A stretch of DNA of 64,000 nt from Ampullaceana balthica (lineage: Eukaryota; Mollusca; Gastropoda; Lymnaeidae). The notes below the pieces were generated by a model that was not told the DNA's origin, did no database searches, and saw nothing but the letters and a program-made list of their open reading frames with translations. Numbering within the stretch: position 1 is the stretch's first letter; each line of letters opens with the position of its first letter. Below, one piece after another: positions 45,099 through 56,166 of the stretch. Position numbers and translations under genes: made by a program. Location of the stretch: contig CALYLW010000016.1 in assembly GCA_944989445.1 (NCBI GenBank), forward strand, positions 1,576,005-1,640,004, read 5' to 3'.

Positions 45099-46256
45099 CT
45101 GGAGATGAATGGAAAATTAAATAGATAACTATCACTGTACATATATCTGATTTATAAACCTATATATAATTAAAAAATAAGGAACTTCATTTTTTACAAA
45201 GAAATTCAGTTTTCAGTAAACATCAAAAATATACAAGTTTGAATTTGATTTGGAGGGGGTTTTATTATAGTATGGAAATTTAAGATGTAACCAGGTCATT
45301 AATAAGACTTAAATAGTTTTAAAATTATTGTGGCTTAGCCTAAAAATGGGATAAAATTGGTTTTAGTTTATCTTGTATATAAAATAATAGTACCAATGAT
45401 GGTATTCCAAGCACTCTACATTTTACATTGAGCAGAACCCATTTAGTCATTTAGCCAGTATATCAGTATATTTATTCTTTGACAAATGCAATTTATAGTA
45501 AGCATCCCACTGGATTGTTGATATGCTACAAGAAGTTGACCCAACACTTTTCATATTCATGACCTTTTAATATTAACTGGTGGCCAGGGCCTACATTAAT
45601 TTTTATGGTGACCCTCACGACACAAACAATGCTAAAGTCAGGCTAAAGACTATAAATACTATAATGAATGTATTTTATGTATATAATATAGCTCGCCTGG
45701 GCCTATGTAATAACTTTGAGTTATAAATAAATGAAATAAAATTTAAAATGAAACTTTGTAAGTTTTAGTCCTTGTACAGGTAATGTCATGTAATCAGCTA
45801 ATGTTCAATTGTTCATAATCCTTTTTGCTTTACTTTATAACAAACTTTATTTCATCGCTATGAGTATGACAATGCACTACTATGAATCATAGTATAGTAT
45901 GATTTATGGAGGCAAAACCCAATGCTGATACTAATGGTATTGCTAGGCTAGGCTTGGTAGAGTAAAGAGTAAAAATAATTTTTAAAAAGGGAGACTGATA
46001 GTGATGTTTACTGTTAACTGTAGTACTTCAGTGTAAATAACTGACTGAGTCTGAGTCATGATCTTACTTTGACGTTAAGTTTATTTAATACTTAAAGCGA
46101 TTTTATAAGTAAAAAATATTAATGAATAATTAAATTCAACGCACAACTGAAATCATAAAATAATGGACTAAAATTGTGTTTCTGAAGTACAATACCTAAG
46201 TGAAATATATATAGATATCGAATTGGTCTTTAGGCCAGGTTCTGTACCCAGCGCGT

Positions 46257-46265
46257 CGCCATCTT
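46257..46265 (-). promoter_or_regulatory. YY1-like element, candidate PRPF3 core promoter
   Basis: The minus strand reads AAGATGGCG followed by ACGCGCTGG and GTACAG. AAGATGGCG(G/A)C is the YY1 core found at transcription starts of animal housekeeping genes. The GTACAG at 46242-46247 could serve as donor of a short noncoding first exon (inference). Confidence 0.35.
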
Positions 46266-46737
46266 AGATACCAGATTTTTTCATGTAAGACAGATTGAAT
46301 AGTTTGCATTTATAACACATACAAATTAATGTTTATTTTTTACTAGAATTACCTAAAAATAACAATGATTTTTACTTATATCTCAAAGAACTCAAACAAG
46401 ATTTTTTTATGCGAAGAAAAACATGAAATATTAAACTTTATTTACTCATTAATATGTTAAAAAAATGAACTGGCAATTACTTCCAAAACTTTTTTTTCAA
46501 GAGCTCTCTTAGCAAGAGATCAAAAACACAAGTTCTAATGAGAAAAAATGGCGTCTTCCTCATCTGGTATTTTTCTTTAAATTTGCATTTTTCATTAGGC
46601 CATGCCATCTCTTGTTTTGTTATAAAAAAATAATGGAATTAAAAAATTATATCTTCCGAAGCAAAGTTAAAATATGCATATACATTGTTATCAAAGATTT
46701 ATGAGTAAGATAACTATTTTTTTTTGTTTTGTTGTTC

Positions 46738-46940
46738 AATAAAATCCCGTGGTGTCGATGTGATTGTGCAGAACAAAACTAGGGAGTAGAGCCAGCATAC
46801 CCTCGTTTAGAGTCGTTTCGGGGGGATGGTAAACTTTCCATCTTATAAGTGGTTAACTGGCCAACTCTATTAAGTCCATTTTTTTAATAAGAACTGCTAA
46901 ATTCTCTTTTTCTCATGATTCATTTTATTATTCTATCATC
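46738..46940 (+). repeat. fragment related to the pogo-like element
   Basis: GTTAACTGGCCAACTCTATTAAGTCC and the following CTAAATTCTC stretch (46849-46915) parallel the left end of the element at 47621 (positions 47648-47705). An upstream phrase AATAAAATCCCGTGGTGTCG also recurs in variant form near 42531. Confidence 0.45.
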
Positions 46941-47620
46941 CGTTACCAGTATTAATAGTATTATAATTATACTTATACTCTATAAGTTATAAGTCTATCT
47001 CACGTATATAAGTCGAGCCCCTTTTTTAAATTATTTTTCACTTGAAAAGTAGAATTTTACATTTCTTCACCAATCGCTATGTTAAACTCATGGCATTTAT
47101 AAAATATACCAGTGTATCAGTTGACCCCCTGATTTTCACCATGAAATTTTGAAGAGAAAAAAGGCTTTACACTTTACTTACAATTTCAATTATATCTCTT
47201 TACTCTTGATAAGTTGCCCGTTTTACAAAAAAAAAGCAATTGTGTCATAAAATTGATTTATGAGGCATCTTAACCTGCATTTTCATCCTAAATTTTCACA
47301 TTGTCTTAATGTCAATGTAACCCTCTATTAATTTTTTAAAAAGAAATTCAAAATCATTAATTTCAGATATTCATATTGGCATATTGGGTTGCATCTAAAC
47401 CAGATCTTTATGTATTCCATTTTAATCGAGCTATGATATGTCAGTCATATTATTATTTTTAAGTAATTTAAGTATATGATTTCAATCATTCTGATGGTGA
47501 TGAACACGCCACGTTTTTATTTACTGGCAGAAGTCCCCAACTCTACAATAAATTCATTTATTGAGCCTATTAACATTAAAAAATGTTTAATTAGGCTGTA
47601 AAATGATTTATATGGAATTA

Positions 47621-49437
47621 CAGTGGGGCCCACTTAACTCGAGCCCTGGTTAACTCGCCAGCTCTATTAAGTCGACGTTTTTTTTTGTAACCGCTAAATA
47701 CTCTCTTTGTCTTTGCATTTTTTCAGCGGTTAATTCGATTTTTTTAAGTCGCTAAACCCTAATATTTCGAGCACTAAAGTGGGCCAAATTTGCCACTTAG
47801 CGTGGTTATCTCGATCCCCATGACTAATCGCCAGCTTTTGAAAATGTTAGATGTGATTTTGTATAACAAAGGTAAGGCATCGAATTTCGCTAGGTCTGCT
47901 GGTGACGTCACAGCCCGCATGCGCTCATCTCTCAGCGCTGTGTTGCTTCTGGTACTACACATGTATACCAATCGCAAGCTTTTGAAAATGTTAGTTATCG
48001 ATTTTTTATAACCAACATCAAATTTCCGGCCTACGCGAGTTCTGCTGGTGACGTCACAGCCCCCTTGCGTTCAACTCTCAGCGATGTGTTATAACTTACT
48101 TCTGGTACTATACCCATCGCCAGCTTTTGAAAATGTTAGTTATCGTTGCCACTCACCATCTCGCTACCGTATTTTCGCGCGCGTCTTAATAAAAGTTTTA
48201 CTATGGTTACTTTAATCAGAGCTAACCAATAAAATTGATCCTTCAATAACAGTTGACGCACTCTTGTTGATCTTGTCTTTTCAGAGCTGTGTCGAATATA
48301 ATAAAAGTTTGTATCGATAATCGACGTTGGTTTTTTATTTTATATTTGTAAATTTCTGCTGTTAGTTGTTGCACATATACCTTTTGTTAGCAAACATGTA
48401 TGTACATTTTTATAGCATGCCGATCGCTTCAACAAACAAATAACGGCAAAAAAACAGACAGTTTACCCACCCCCACTCTAAGTCCATTGTAAGCTGAGGG
48501 GATGGTTTGGAATAACAAAATGTACCGTGTGCAGACTTGTTGTCATTGGCAACCATTCATCCTTCAACCTCATTTTGACTCAATTACTACTACTTCTCAT
48601 TGTTACATTCATAAGAAGTGGCCGTGTGCAAAAGCCATTTAACTATTGGTTAGAATTAATTAAAATGTGTCAAAGTTGAAGGTTCAAATGGAGTTCCTAA
48701 TTTATTTGTGTACGTTTTTATAGAGAAGAGTTCGCTTTGTCATGAGTCATATATAGGTCATGACAGACAAATAACAGCAACGCTGTTGTGTAAAAAAAAC
48801 TAAAAAAACATGTGCATGTACATTCTCATTTATTAACGCTAGTGATGTGACGATACCAAAATCATAGGGTGCTTACTGTAAACAACGCTCCCCAGATTTT
48901 AAAATATATAATATAACAGACTACAGACAGTTTACCCACCCCCTCTCTCAATCTCCCACACCTTTGTTGTTGGTTAGTCCGATTAGCACTCAAGTTACCG
49001 AAGGAATTCTGAGTCCATTGTAAGCTGAGGGGACGGTGTGGGCTATGCATTTGTGTAGCTTGTAAGGAAAGTCACCAGCGGACCCTGCGCGCGCACGAGG
49101 TGTGTCGGGCAGGACTAGATGAATTCCTTATACATGTAGTTATGTACTAGGGAAAAAAACTGCGCTAACGCAATAAAGGGTTATATTTAAACTTAAACGG
49201 TCCTTAAAAACGAACGGTTTTAATAACCTTAGGAAAGAGTGAAGAAATAGTGTCCCGATATTCCGATACGAATCCGATTAATCGTCCCATCACTAATTAA
49301 CGCACATCATGTATATAATTATAAAGAAATTTCAAGCGCATGTTAATATTTTGCCGCCATATTGGTTTTCGTTTAACTCTGTTATCTCGGCGCCATTTTT
49401 CATACCCCGAGGCCGTCGACTTAAGCGGGCCCCACTG
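47621..49437. mobile_element. pogo/Tigger-like nonautonomous element, TA target site
   Basis: Begins CAGTGGGGCCCACTTAACTC and ends AAGCGGGCCCCACTG, flanked by TA on both sides (47619-47620, 49438-49439). A TA duplication with CAGT-starting TIRs fits the Tc1/mariner-pogo superfamily. No transposase frame is visible in the 1.8 kb. The interior includes a ~150-bp tandem duplication (47815-48145) and a second internal repeat (TTTACCCACCCC and CCATTGTAAGCTGAGGGGA at ~48460-48505 and ~48927-49035). Confidence 0.8.
47815..48145 (+). repeat. ~150-bp tandem repeat inside the pogo-like element
   Basis: The block CCAGCTTTTGAAAATGTTAG ... TCTGCTGGTGACGTCACAGC ... CTTCTGGTACTA occurs twice and starts a third time at about 48118. 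Confidence 0.8.
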
Positions 49438-49439
49438 TA

Positions 49440-50835
49440 ATTCAATAATATACTATATTAAAAATTCATTCATAAAAGACAGTTGTGTTTAAAGAATATT
49501 TAAACATTGGCAAGAAAATTAATTAATCATGTGCCAAAGTTGAAGATTTAAAAGTAGTTCCTAATTTTTGTTTGTATTTTTAATTAGTAGGAATTACTAT
49601 TTTTTCTGGCATTTAAGACAACCCCTTGTCCTGTTAACATGTAGGGTTAGGGCTATACTCGCTGTATAAAGCTAACCATCTTGCATCGCACACCAAATAA
49701 ATTATTTTTAAAAAAAAGATTTGATATTTTATCAATATGGTCAATTTAATTTAACTGCTTTAGACACGCAGGTACTTGGTAGGAAAACTATTACTTTATA
49801 AGACCATTCAAATTTATGGACCAGTTAACCGTCCATTAGCAGAAAAAACTAGGTATCTTTCCTACATCTATCAATTGATTCTTGTAATAATAATAGTGTT
49901 GTTGTTTGTCCATGGTAAACGACGAGGACCATTCTCGTCACATTAGCTATGTGCTGTGGCAGCTTGGTGTGTCCTTTGGTGGCTTAATAGACTTATCTTA
50001 TCCCAAAAGGTGTGTCCACATAGTAACACTCGCTGTGTTGTCTGTTATTTACATCAAAGGCATTTTGACGTCACCACCACTCTCATACTATGCTTTGGCA
50101 ACTCAGCGAATTTTAAATAAATAATTCATTAGCAAAACTCAACTAACAGTGATGATATGTGATTTTTTTAAAAACATTGGAATAATCGAGAAGGCCCTCC
50201 GATATCGACGTAGCTTGCATGTTAGCTCTTGTACTTTTGCATCTTAACCATTCAAAACCTTACAGCATACCAGCCTATAAGACGACACACCAATAAAATG
50301 AACTCTAGATAATAAGCCAATACGGACATATTGAAGTTGCAGTTAACCATTATAGATTAAACAGGTCTTTAATTGCTGTGATATTGGTTTTCATTTATTT
50401 CGATCTTCAATTATCTCTACCTTTTTTTGACAGCCCCCAAGAATATCAACATAACCAGTGTAACAGGCCAGATTAAACCCCTGTCCATCTTAAATCCTTG
50501 GGTTGCACTGGCCTAGGCTAAGCTATACCCCCAACCCCACCACAAATACCCCTCCTTGATATCATAAGTTGACAATTTTAAAAAGAAAACTTAATTTTCT
50601 CCATTTTTTAAAAAGGAACACAACTTCAACTTTGTTATTGAAATGAATTCAATATTCCATTAACTTCAGTTTAATATTAGTTTTTGTGTTATTTGATTTG
50701 ATACAAGCTTTTTTCTTCTCATCATATTATACGCATCCAACTATTAAACAATGGAATATGAGTATCATTGGACATGGTATTAAAATCAGAGATCTTAGGT
50801 AGTGCAGCACCCATGATGCTAATATTGGTGTATAT
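49440..50835. other. no gene recognised
   Basis: AT-rich intergenic sequence. GACGAGGACCATTCTCGTCA at about 49920 is an imperfect palindrome; it also shares GACGAGGACCA with the LINE 3' end at 3230, which may be chance. Short frames lack coding features. Confidence 0.4.
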
Positions 50836-52332
50836 GTTACGGCCAAAGCCCGAAATCGGCCACTTCGCGAAATGGCCGACCAATTCGCGAAGTGGCCAAT
50901 GTTAGCTGGCCAAAGCCCGAAATTCATGCTTTGGTCGGCCACTTCGCGAAATGGCTAGCGTCGATTGGCCAAAGCCCGAAGAAAGAAGTCATGAGCAGTT
51001 TGAAGATTGACTGGTAAGATTTCATACTTAAAATTGATTGCTAATTACAAATGATAGCGAAACCAGGGACTGTTCGTTGGCTGGCACATGTTACATAATT
51101 ACATGTAACGAGGGCTAGACTAAGTGATGACCACGTGTGTAGGCAACACTTATGGGCAAGGTAAATAAAGGGAGTGGGCAGAGAGAATGTGCGTACCTTT
51201 ATCTGACCACATGGCCTTTTTATTGTCCGATTACATCGGATCGAGATGGGGGTGGCGGTGGATAGGATTGGAAGGACTTTCTACCTCAGAAAATGGCTCA
51301 CATACCACAATCATGAATTCGCATTTAATATTAACAGGTTGTCAGTGTATAAACTTTTTTCAATCGTCCTATCATAAATTCAACGTTAAAAATAACTATT
51401 CCATACTGTTTTTTAATAGATAATTATAGTATATTACATTATTTTTATACCAAAAATAAATATTTTAAAAAATCATTTACAAAACAAAAAAATAAATAAA
51501 ACAAATTTAAGGTGTTAAAACAAAAGGGTCAAAACGTGCTGTGATCGAATCGTCATGGATTTGTTCATCTGCTGATTTAGCACTTTCCAGTACAGAATAA
51601 CGTGTTGTAGCTAACAATTAATGATAAGTTAATAGCCTCAGTATACTTAGTATTGTGTTATTACACCCCACGACACATGTAACACGTGCCCTATGACTTA
51701 TCTTTTCAACTGGAAACGTTGATTGGGACGTTATAAATACGAGTAATACAGTACTCACACTGAAATAGGGCGGCTTTAAGCATAAGCAAACTAGGCAGCC
51801 GCCTAGGGCCTCCGATTAGTCTCATCATTAGTGGGGGCCTCGCACAAGAATTTTTCCACAATTATTTTTATTTTTCTATTACATTTAGGGCCACCAAATT
51901 CACTTCGCCTAGGGCAGGGATGTCCAAAGTCCGGCCCGCGGGCCAAAACCGGCCCGCGAATCCATTTTAACTGGCCCGCGGCTTCATCTGAACTAATTAA
52001 CTAACTGGCGTATTATTTCTGTAAAGATAGTATATTTATTAGAAAAGAAGAAATTTTGTCCTGTTTCGATTATGACAAATGATGGCGAAAATCTGTGATT
52101 ATTTTTATTTTTAAACAATGTGGAAATACGGTCTACCGTACAAGTCGATGACGTCATTTTATTTTATTTTTTTGTCGACTCGGAAGTGGAAACGAATAAT
52201 GCGTCGGTGAACTTACAAATTTTAAATAGTTTTTTTTTATCAGAATTTTTGAAACAAAATTTTCGGCTTTTGTTATATTCAACACATTTTGTTTATTTTA
52301 AGGTCCGTAGTACAAAATAAACATCTTTTTTT

Positions 52333-52575
52333 CCATGGTCATGGGTTCGAATCTATGTGAAGGCAAGTATTTGTTCCCGGGGCCTAGGGCGTCCCTCAGT
52401 CACCCAGCTCGGAATGGGTACCTAACACTAGTTAGGCGGCTGGGTAATGCGTGGAACCCACAAAGCCGTGGCCTGTGAATGCTGCATCACTTGCCAACAG
52501 ATCATCTGTCATGGTCTGTGGACGCAATTATCTTCTGCATAGAAGGAGCGTCTGTATAGATAAGATAAGAAGATA
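52333..52575 (+). mobile_element. 5'-truncated tRNA-headed SINE inside the hAT
   Basis: Starts at the B-box region (GGTCATGGGTTCGAATC) and follows the same body as 32297 and 35076: GCCTAGGGCGTCCCTCAGTC, GGCGGCTGGGTAATGCG, ATCATCTGTCATGGTCTGTG, ending GCGTCTGTATAGATAAGATA. The A-box part is missing. Confidence 0.85.
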
Positions 52576-52889
52576 TTACAGACGCTCTTGCACACTGAAG
52601 ATTATTAAATTGCGTCTCATTATTTTAATGATTGAATTTGAATTTATGAACAAAATATTTAATTATTTATAAAGTCTTGAAAATCGATTTAAAGTTGTGA
52701 TAGCATTGTCTTGTTTAATCTCCACAGTCCTACAATTATTAAAAGACCAGTAATTCAGTCCTTATCTAATTTTTTTTTAATGTTAAGATCTATAAATTTT
52801 GTAAATAACGAAACTGCTACGATCTGGAAAAAACAAAGAAGTTATAGCAAAATATAATTTTAAAAATAAAAATAAATGTATAATCATAC

Positions 52890-53506
52890 AGGAGTTTGCC
52901 AATGTTTGCCTGTAACGCAACACTGTGGCTCGCAGAATTGAAGAAGTCTCATCTGACATTAAGAGACAAATAGAGGCAAAAGCAGAAAAAATTGACTTTT
53001 TTTCGATAGTCTGTCATGAAAGCACTGATGCATCTGACACTGCGCAACTTCTTATTTTTTAGAGGAGTTAATGATGACATGTGTGTGAGTGAAGAATTAC
53101 TTAACCTTCAGAGTCTTAAAGAACAAACAAAGGGAAAAGATTTATTTACTTCTGTTTGTTCTGCTGTCAATGACATTAAACTACCTTGGAAAAAATATCT
53201 GGAATTATTACTGATGGTGCACCTGCCATGATTGGTGAACATCTTTCTCTCAACGACTTTTACAGACAGCTGGATAAAGAGAGATTCAAAGAGATTCGAA
53301 CATTTGCTAAGAAAATGTTCAGCTTGTTTGGCTCGACATACTTGTGTGAGCAGACATTTTTAAGTTATGAATTTTAACAAGAACCGTGTGAGGACGAGAA
53401 TAAGTGACTCTCACATACGTAATAGTATATGTATCAAAACAAGTGGCATTAAACCTGACTTCACCTATTTACTGCATTCAAGATCTCAGTTTCCCCCTCC
53501 ACATTA
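52890..53506 (+). pseudogene. hAT transposase remnant
   Basis: Fragments in three frames: RRIEEVSSDIKRQIEAKAEK with DFFSIVCHESTDASDTAQLL; then RGVNDDMCVSEELLNLQSLK; then SGIITDGAPAMIGE; then the C-terminal dimerisation part FSLFGSTYLCEQTF and MNFNKNRVRTRISDSHIRNS. This matches hAT transposases of the ZBED5/GTF2IRD2-like group. Frameshifts fall in homopolymers near 53059 and 53190 and near 53358. The middle of the protein (after AMIGE, about 53238) is deleted. Non-functional. Confidence 0.88.
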
Positions 53507-53967
53507 ACATTTTGCTATAAAAACTTCTCAACTTATGTCATTTTGATATAATTTTAATCCGGCCCGCGAGGGTCTTTATTTCAAGGAATTTGGCCCGCCA
53601 TGCAAAAAGTTTGGACACCCCTGGCCTAGGGCCTCCAATTACCTAAGTCCGGCCCTGGCTGAAACCTGTGTGTCAGAAAAATAAGAACTAGTCACAATGT
53701 CTGGACATTCTCCGAAAAGGAAAGACTAACGCAATAGTATGGTCACAGCGTGGCACCCTTTTTCCTACCCTAGTACATGCCAACACACCAGAAGCGATTG
53801 ATGTGCCGCTAACCGGGCACTATTCCTTACAACTTCGGGCTTTGGCCAAGGATACCCAGCCACTTCGCGAATTGGCCTACCAAAGCCCGAATTACAATTG
53901 TTAGTTGTGAGTACTTCGGGCTGTGGCCAGACACGTTGGCCACTTCGCGTCGGGCTTTGGCCGTAAC

Positions 53968-54868
53968 ATATACATAATTTGGTGGGGGGGGTCTATAATT
54001 TACTGGAAAGCAAAATTCCACATAAGAAATCGTTAATTGCCATATTATTAAGGATGCACTTTTAGCATTATTATAATTTTATTTTAATACAAAAGCTATT
54101 CAAAATTGTGTCCAAAACATTTACATTATTGATTAAATTTGTAAATCCTCAAAAATTGTGTAGGGTTGTAAAACTCTTTCTCATTCACTGTTTGATTTTT
54201 TTTTGCATAGATTCTAGCAAATAATCAATGAAAATATCTTCATATATAATTATGATTGATAAAAAGAAGTATTAGGAACATTCAAATTTATTTATTTATT
54301 AGGGCTGGGATTGATGCTGACATTTTTATTTTTTTATCAACCTCCATAATCTAGTGTTATTGAAATAAAATTATAATAAAATGACAGAGAATTGAATTTT
54401 TCTCTTCGTCCACCACTAGGATTGAACTTAGGTCTCTAGCTATCATGCTACAACTTTACCACCATGCTCTGGTAAAGCATGTGGCAAAATACTTACATGA
54501 TTACAATATCACTGAAAAATTGATTTTGATTGATTCATGATTGGTCATTAGAAATCAATATGGATGCAAAATTTCAGCTCAATCGGACCACACAAAGAGG
54601 GTGAAATATTGATTTCATGACTTAGTTAAATAAAAGCATATTAAATGACAACAATACATTTTCTTGTTTAAAATCAAAACCGCTTTACATTTAGTGATAT
54701 TGCCAGTGAGAAATTTAATAGTGAACAGGAATAGAAATTTACTCTGAAGTCCTGATTCCAAACTCTTCAAGCCAATCTAATCAATCTTTCTTCTTTTTTT
54801 TATCAATCTATACTTCTAATTTTTATAAAGATTTTAAAAAAGGACCCTTTCAAACTTTAAACTAATCA
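53968..54868. other. no gene recognised
   Basis: AT-rich intergenic sequence. A TTTCAGCTCAATCGGACCAC phrase at about 54580 echoes the 24.3-25.4 kb duplication. Confidence 0.4.
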
Positions 54869-55046
54869 CCAATATTCCCTTTAAGCTGCGTGGCAGCACA
54901 TATATCTGACTGATGCTTGTGCAGCAGTTAAGAATTACCATGCAGCAAATTTTGTAAAATATTGCAAAAAAATGGATGCTGTGCAACTTAGCACACAAGT
55001 TTCTTTACTTTGCACACTGACCAACTAACCTGAAAAGGAACATTGC
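54869..55046. repeat. ~178-bp MITE, copy 3 (inverted)
   Basis: CCAATATTCCCTTTAAGCTG at one end and GGAACATTG at the other. The interior TGACTGATGCTTGTGCAGCA and AAGAATTACCATGCAGC are the reverse-strand counterparts of 6680-6871 and 28856-29032. Confidence 0.7.
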
Positions 55047-56118
55047 TCATCACAATTTGTAATTCTTCTTATCCTAAGAATTTCATTTTCAGAAAAAGTC
55101 TTAAACTTTAGTAATTAATAATGCTGATTTGTATTCTGATTAATTGTAATGGATAATATGAAAAACTATTTCCAAGGTGATAGTGGATATCGATATTTGA
55201 AAATATACGGATTAGATGCCTGTTGATGCAAAGCTAATCATATGTTGTTGGTTTTTTTTGCCCCTGCAGCTGCTTTTCTGTGTACATTATGTTGTGTGGA
55301 ACCTTTATGTAATGAGGAAGTCCACTAAGCTTAATCCTTAGCCAAATCTTCCCACATATCCAATTGAGTCTGCACTATATTATGACTTTTAAACAAAATT
55401 AGCCTCAGTACTTGAATAGGTAAGTAGTCGCATGATTTAACCTGTTTTATTTTCTACACAATTGATTTCTGTATTCTAAAAAAAATTATTTAGATTTGGT
55501 GAAAAAATTAAAATTAAATATTGAAACTCTCCAATTATTATTTGAAACTATGTTCATAAGAAATACAAGAAATTGCAATATTTATTTTTTCCATTAATTT
55601 GGAGGGAAAATCATTACAAGCTGAGAGTACTAGGGTTAACGAATCTAAAAAGGGATTTCTTTTGTCTAAACAAGATGTTTAAAACTGAGAAAGAATTGTT
55701 TCATTTTTGGTCTCATGCAAACAAAAGTCTCTACTTAAAAACAAGATTCTCATGTATTTTTATTTGACTTATGTCAAGCCACGTCTATGGAATATAATTT
55801 AAAAATATGCCATAAATTATTTAAAAGTGTTTTCTTACTTAATATGATATGATTTTAATTGTTTTCCCTATTAGCAGAATAACATAGCATTTTAATTTTA
55901 GAATACTCTACTTCCTCGTGATTTATTGTGATAATTGTACATTTATGTACTTTGAAATAATAAAATTATATCATTTGTTTTTAATAATTAACAGTATCTT
56001 TTCTACATCTAATTTTATAACAATAATAATGGCATCCACAGTAAATATAGGTACCACCTTTTTTTATTATGCATTAACCATCTACTATCTTAAATATGCT
56101 CCATTTTTTTAAAACTGA
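55047..56118. other. no gene recognised
   Basis: AT-rich sequence upstream of the zinc-finger gene. Since the first coding exon is preceded by an acceptor-like CTCTTAACTCATCAATTGTC then TAG, this stretch may be a 5' UTR intron. Confidence 0.4.
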
Positions 56119-56166
56119 TTGATCATTCTCTTAACTCATCAATTGTCTAGTCTTGTAGATTTGAAA

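Larger units (their letters stand above)
51915..53623 (+). mobile_element. internally deleted hAT transposon
   Basis: Perfect 8-bp duplication GCCTAGGG at 51907-51914 and 53624-53631. Ends CAGGGATGTCCAAAGTCCGG and AGTTTGGACACCCCTG are inverted repeats of the CAGGGGTGTCCAAACTTT type common in hAT elements. 1,709 bp long, including a SINE insertion and a broken transposase gene. Confidence 0.92.
51766..53657. mobile_element. hAT-type MITE (family 2) split by a hAT insertion
   Basis: Left half 51766-51914 (AGGGCGGCTTTAAGCATAAG, AAACTAGGCAGCC, GGCCTCCGATTAGT) and right tail 53632-53657 (CCTAAGTCCGGCCCTG) match the intact MITE at 18205-18369. The hAT copy sits in the conserved TTCGCCTAGGG segment. 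CTGAAA lies close to both outer ends, a possible partial TSD. Confidence 0.8.
50836..53967. mobile_element. 3.1-kb TIR element, outermost layer of a transposon nest
   Basis: Left end GTTACGGCCAAAGCCCGAA, right end TCGGGCTTTGGCCGTAAC, with ATAT outside both. Subterminal regions carry repeated motifs GGCCAAAGCCCGAA and GGCCACTTCGCGAA in both orientations (50841-50980, 53835-53965), which look like transposase-binding iterons. The nested MITE/hAT insertion accounts for 51766-53657, leaving about 1.2 kb of its own sequence with no recognised transposase. Superfamily unknown. Confidence 0.75.

Noticed and set aside
53016..53377. Small intact genes from 71- and 63-codon frames
   Set aside because: They are pieces of one broken hAT transposase separated by frameshifts.
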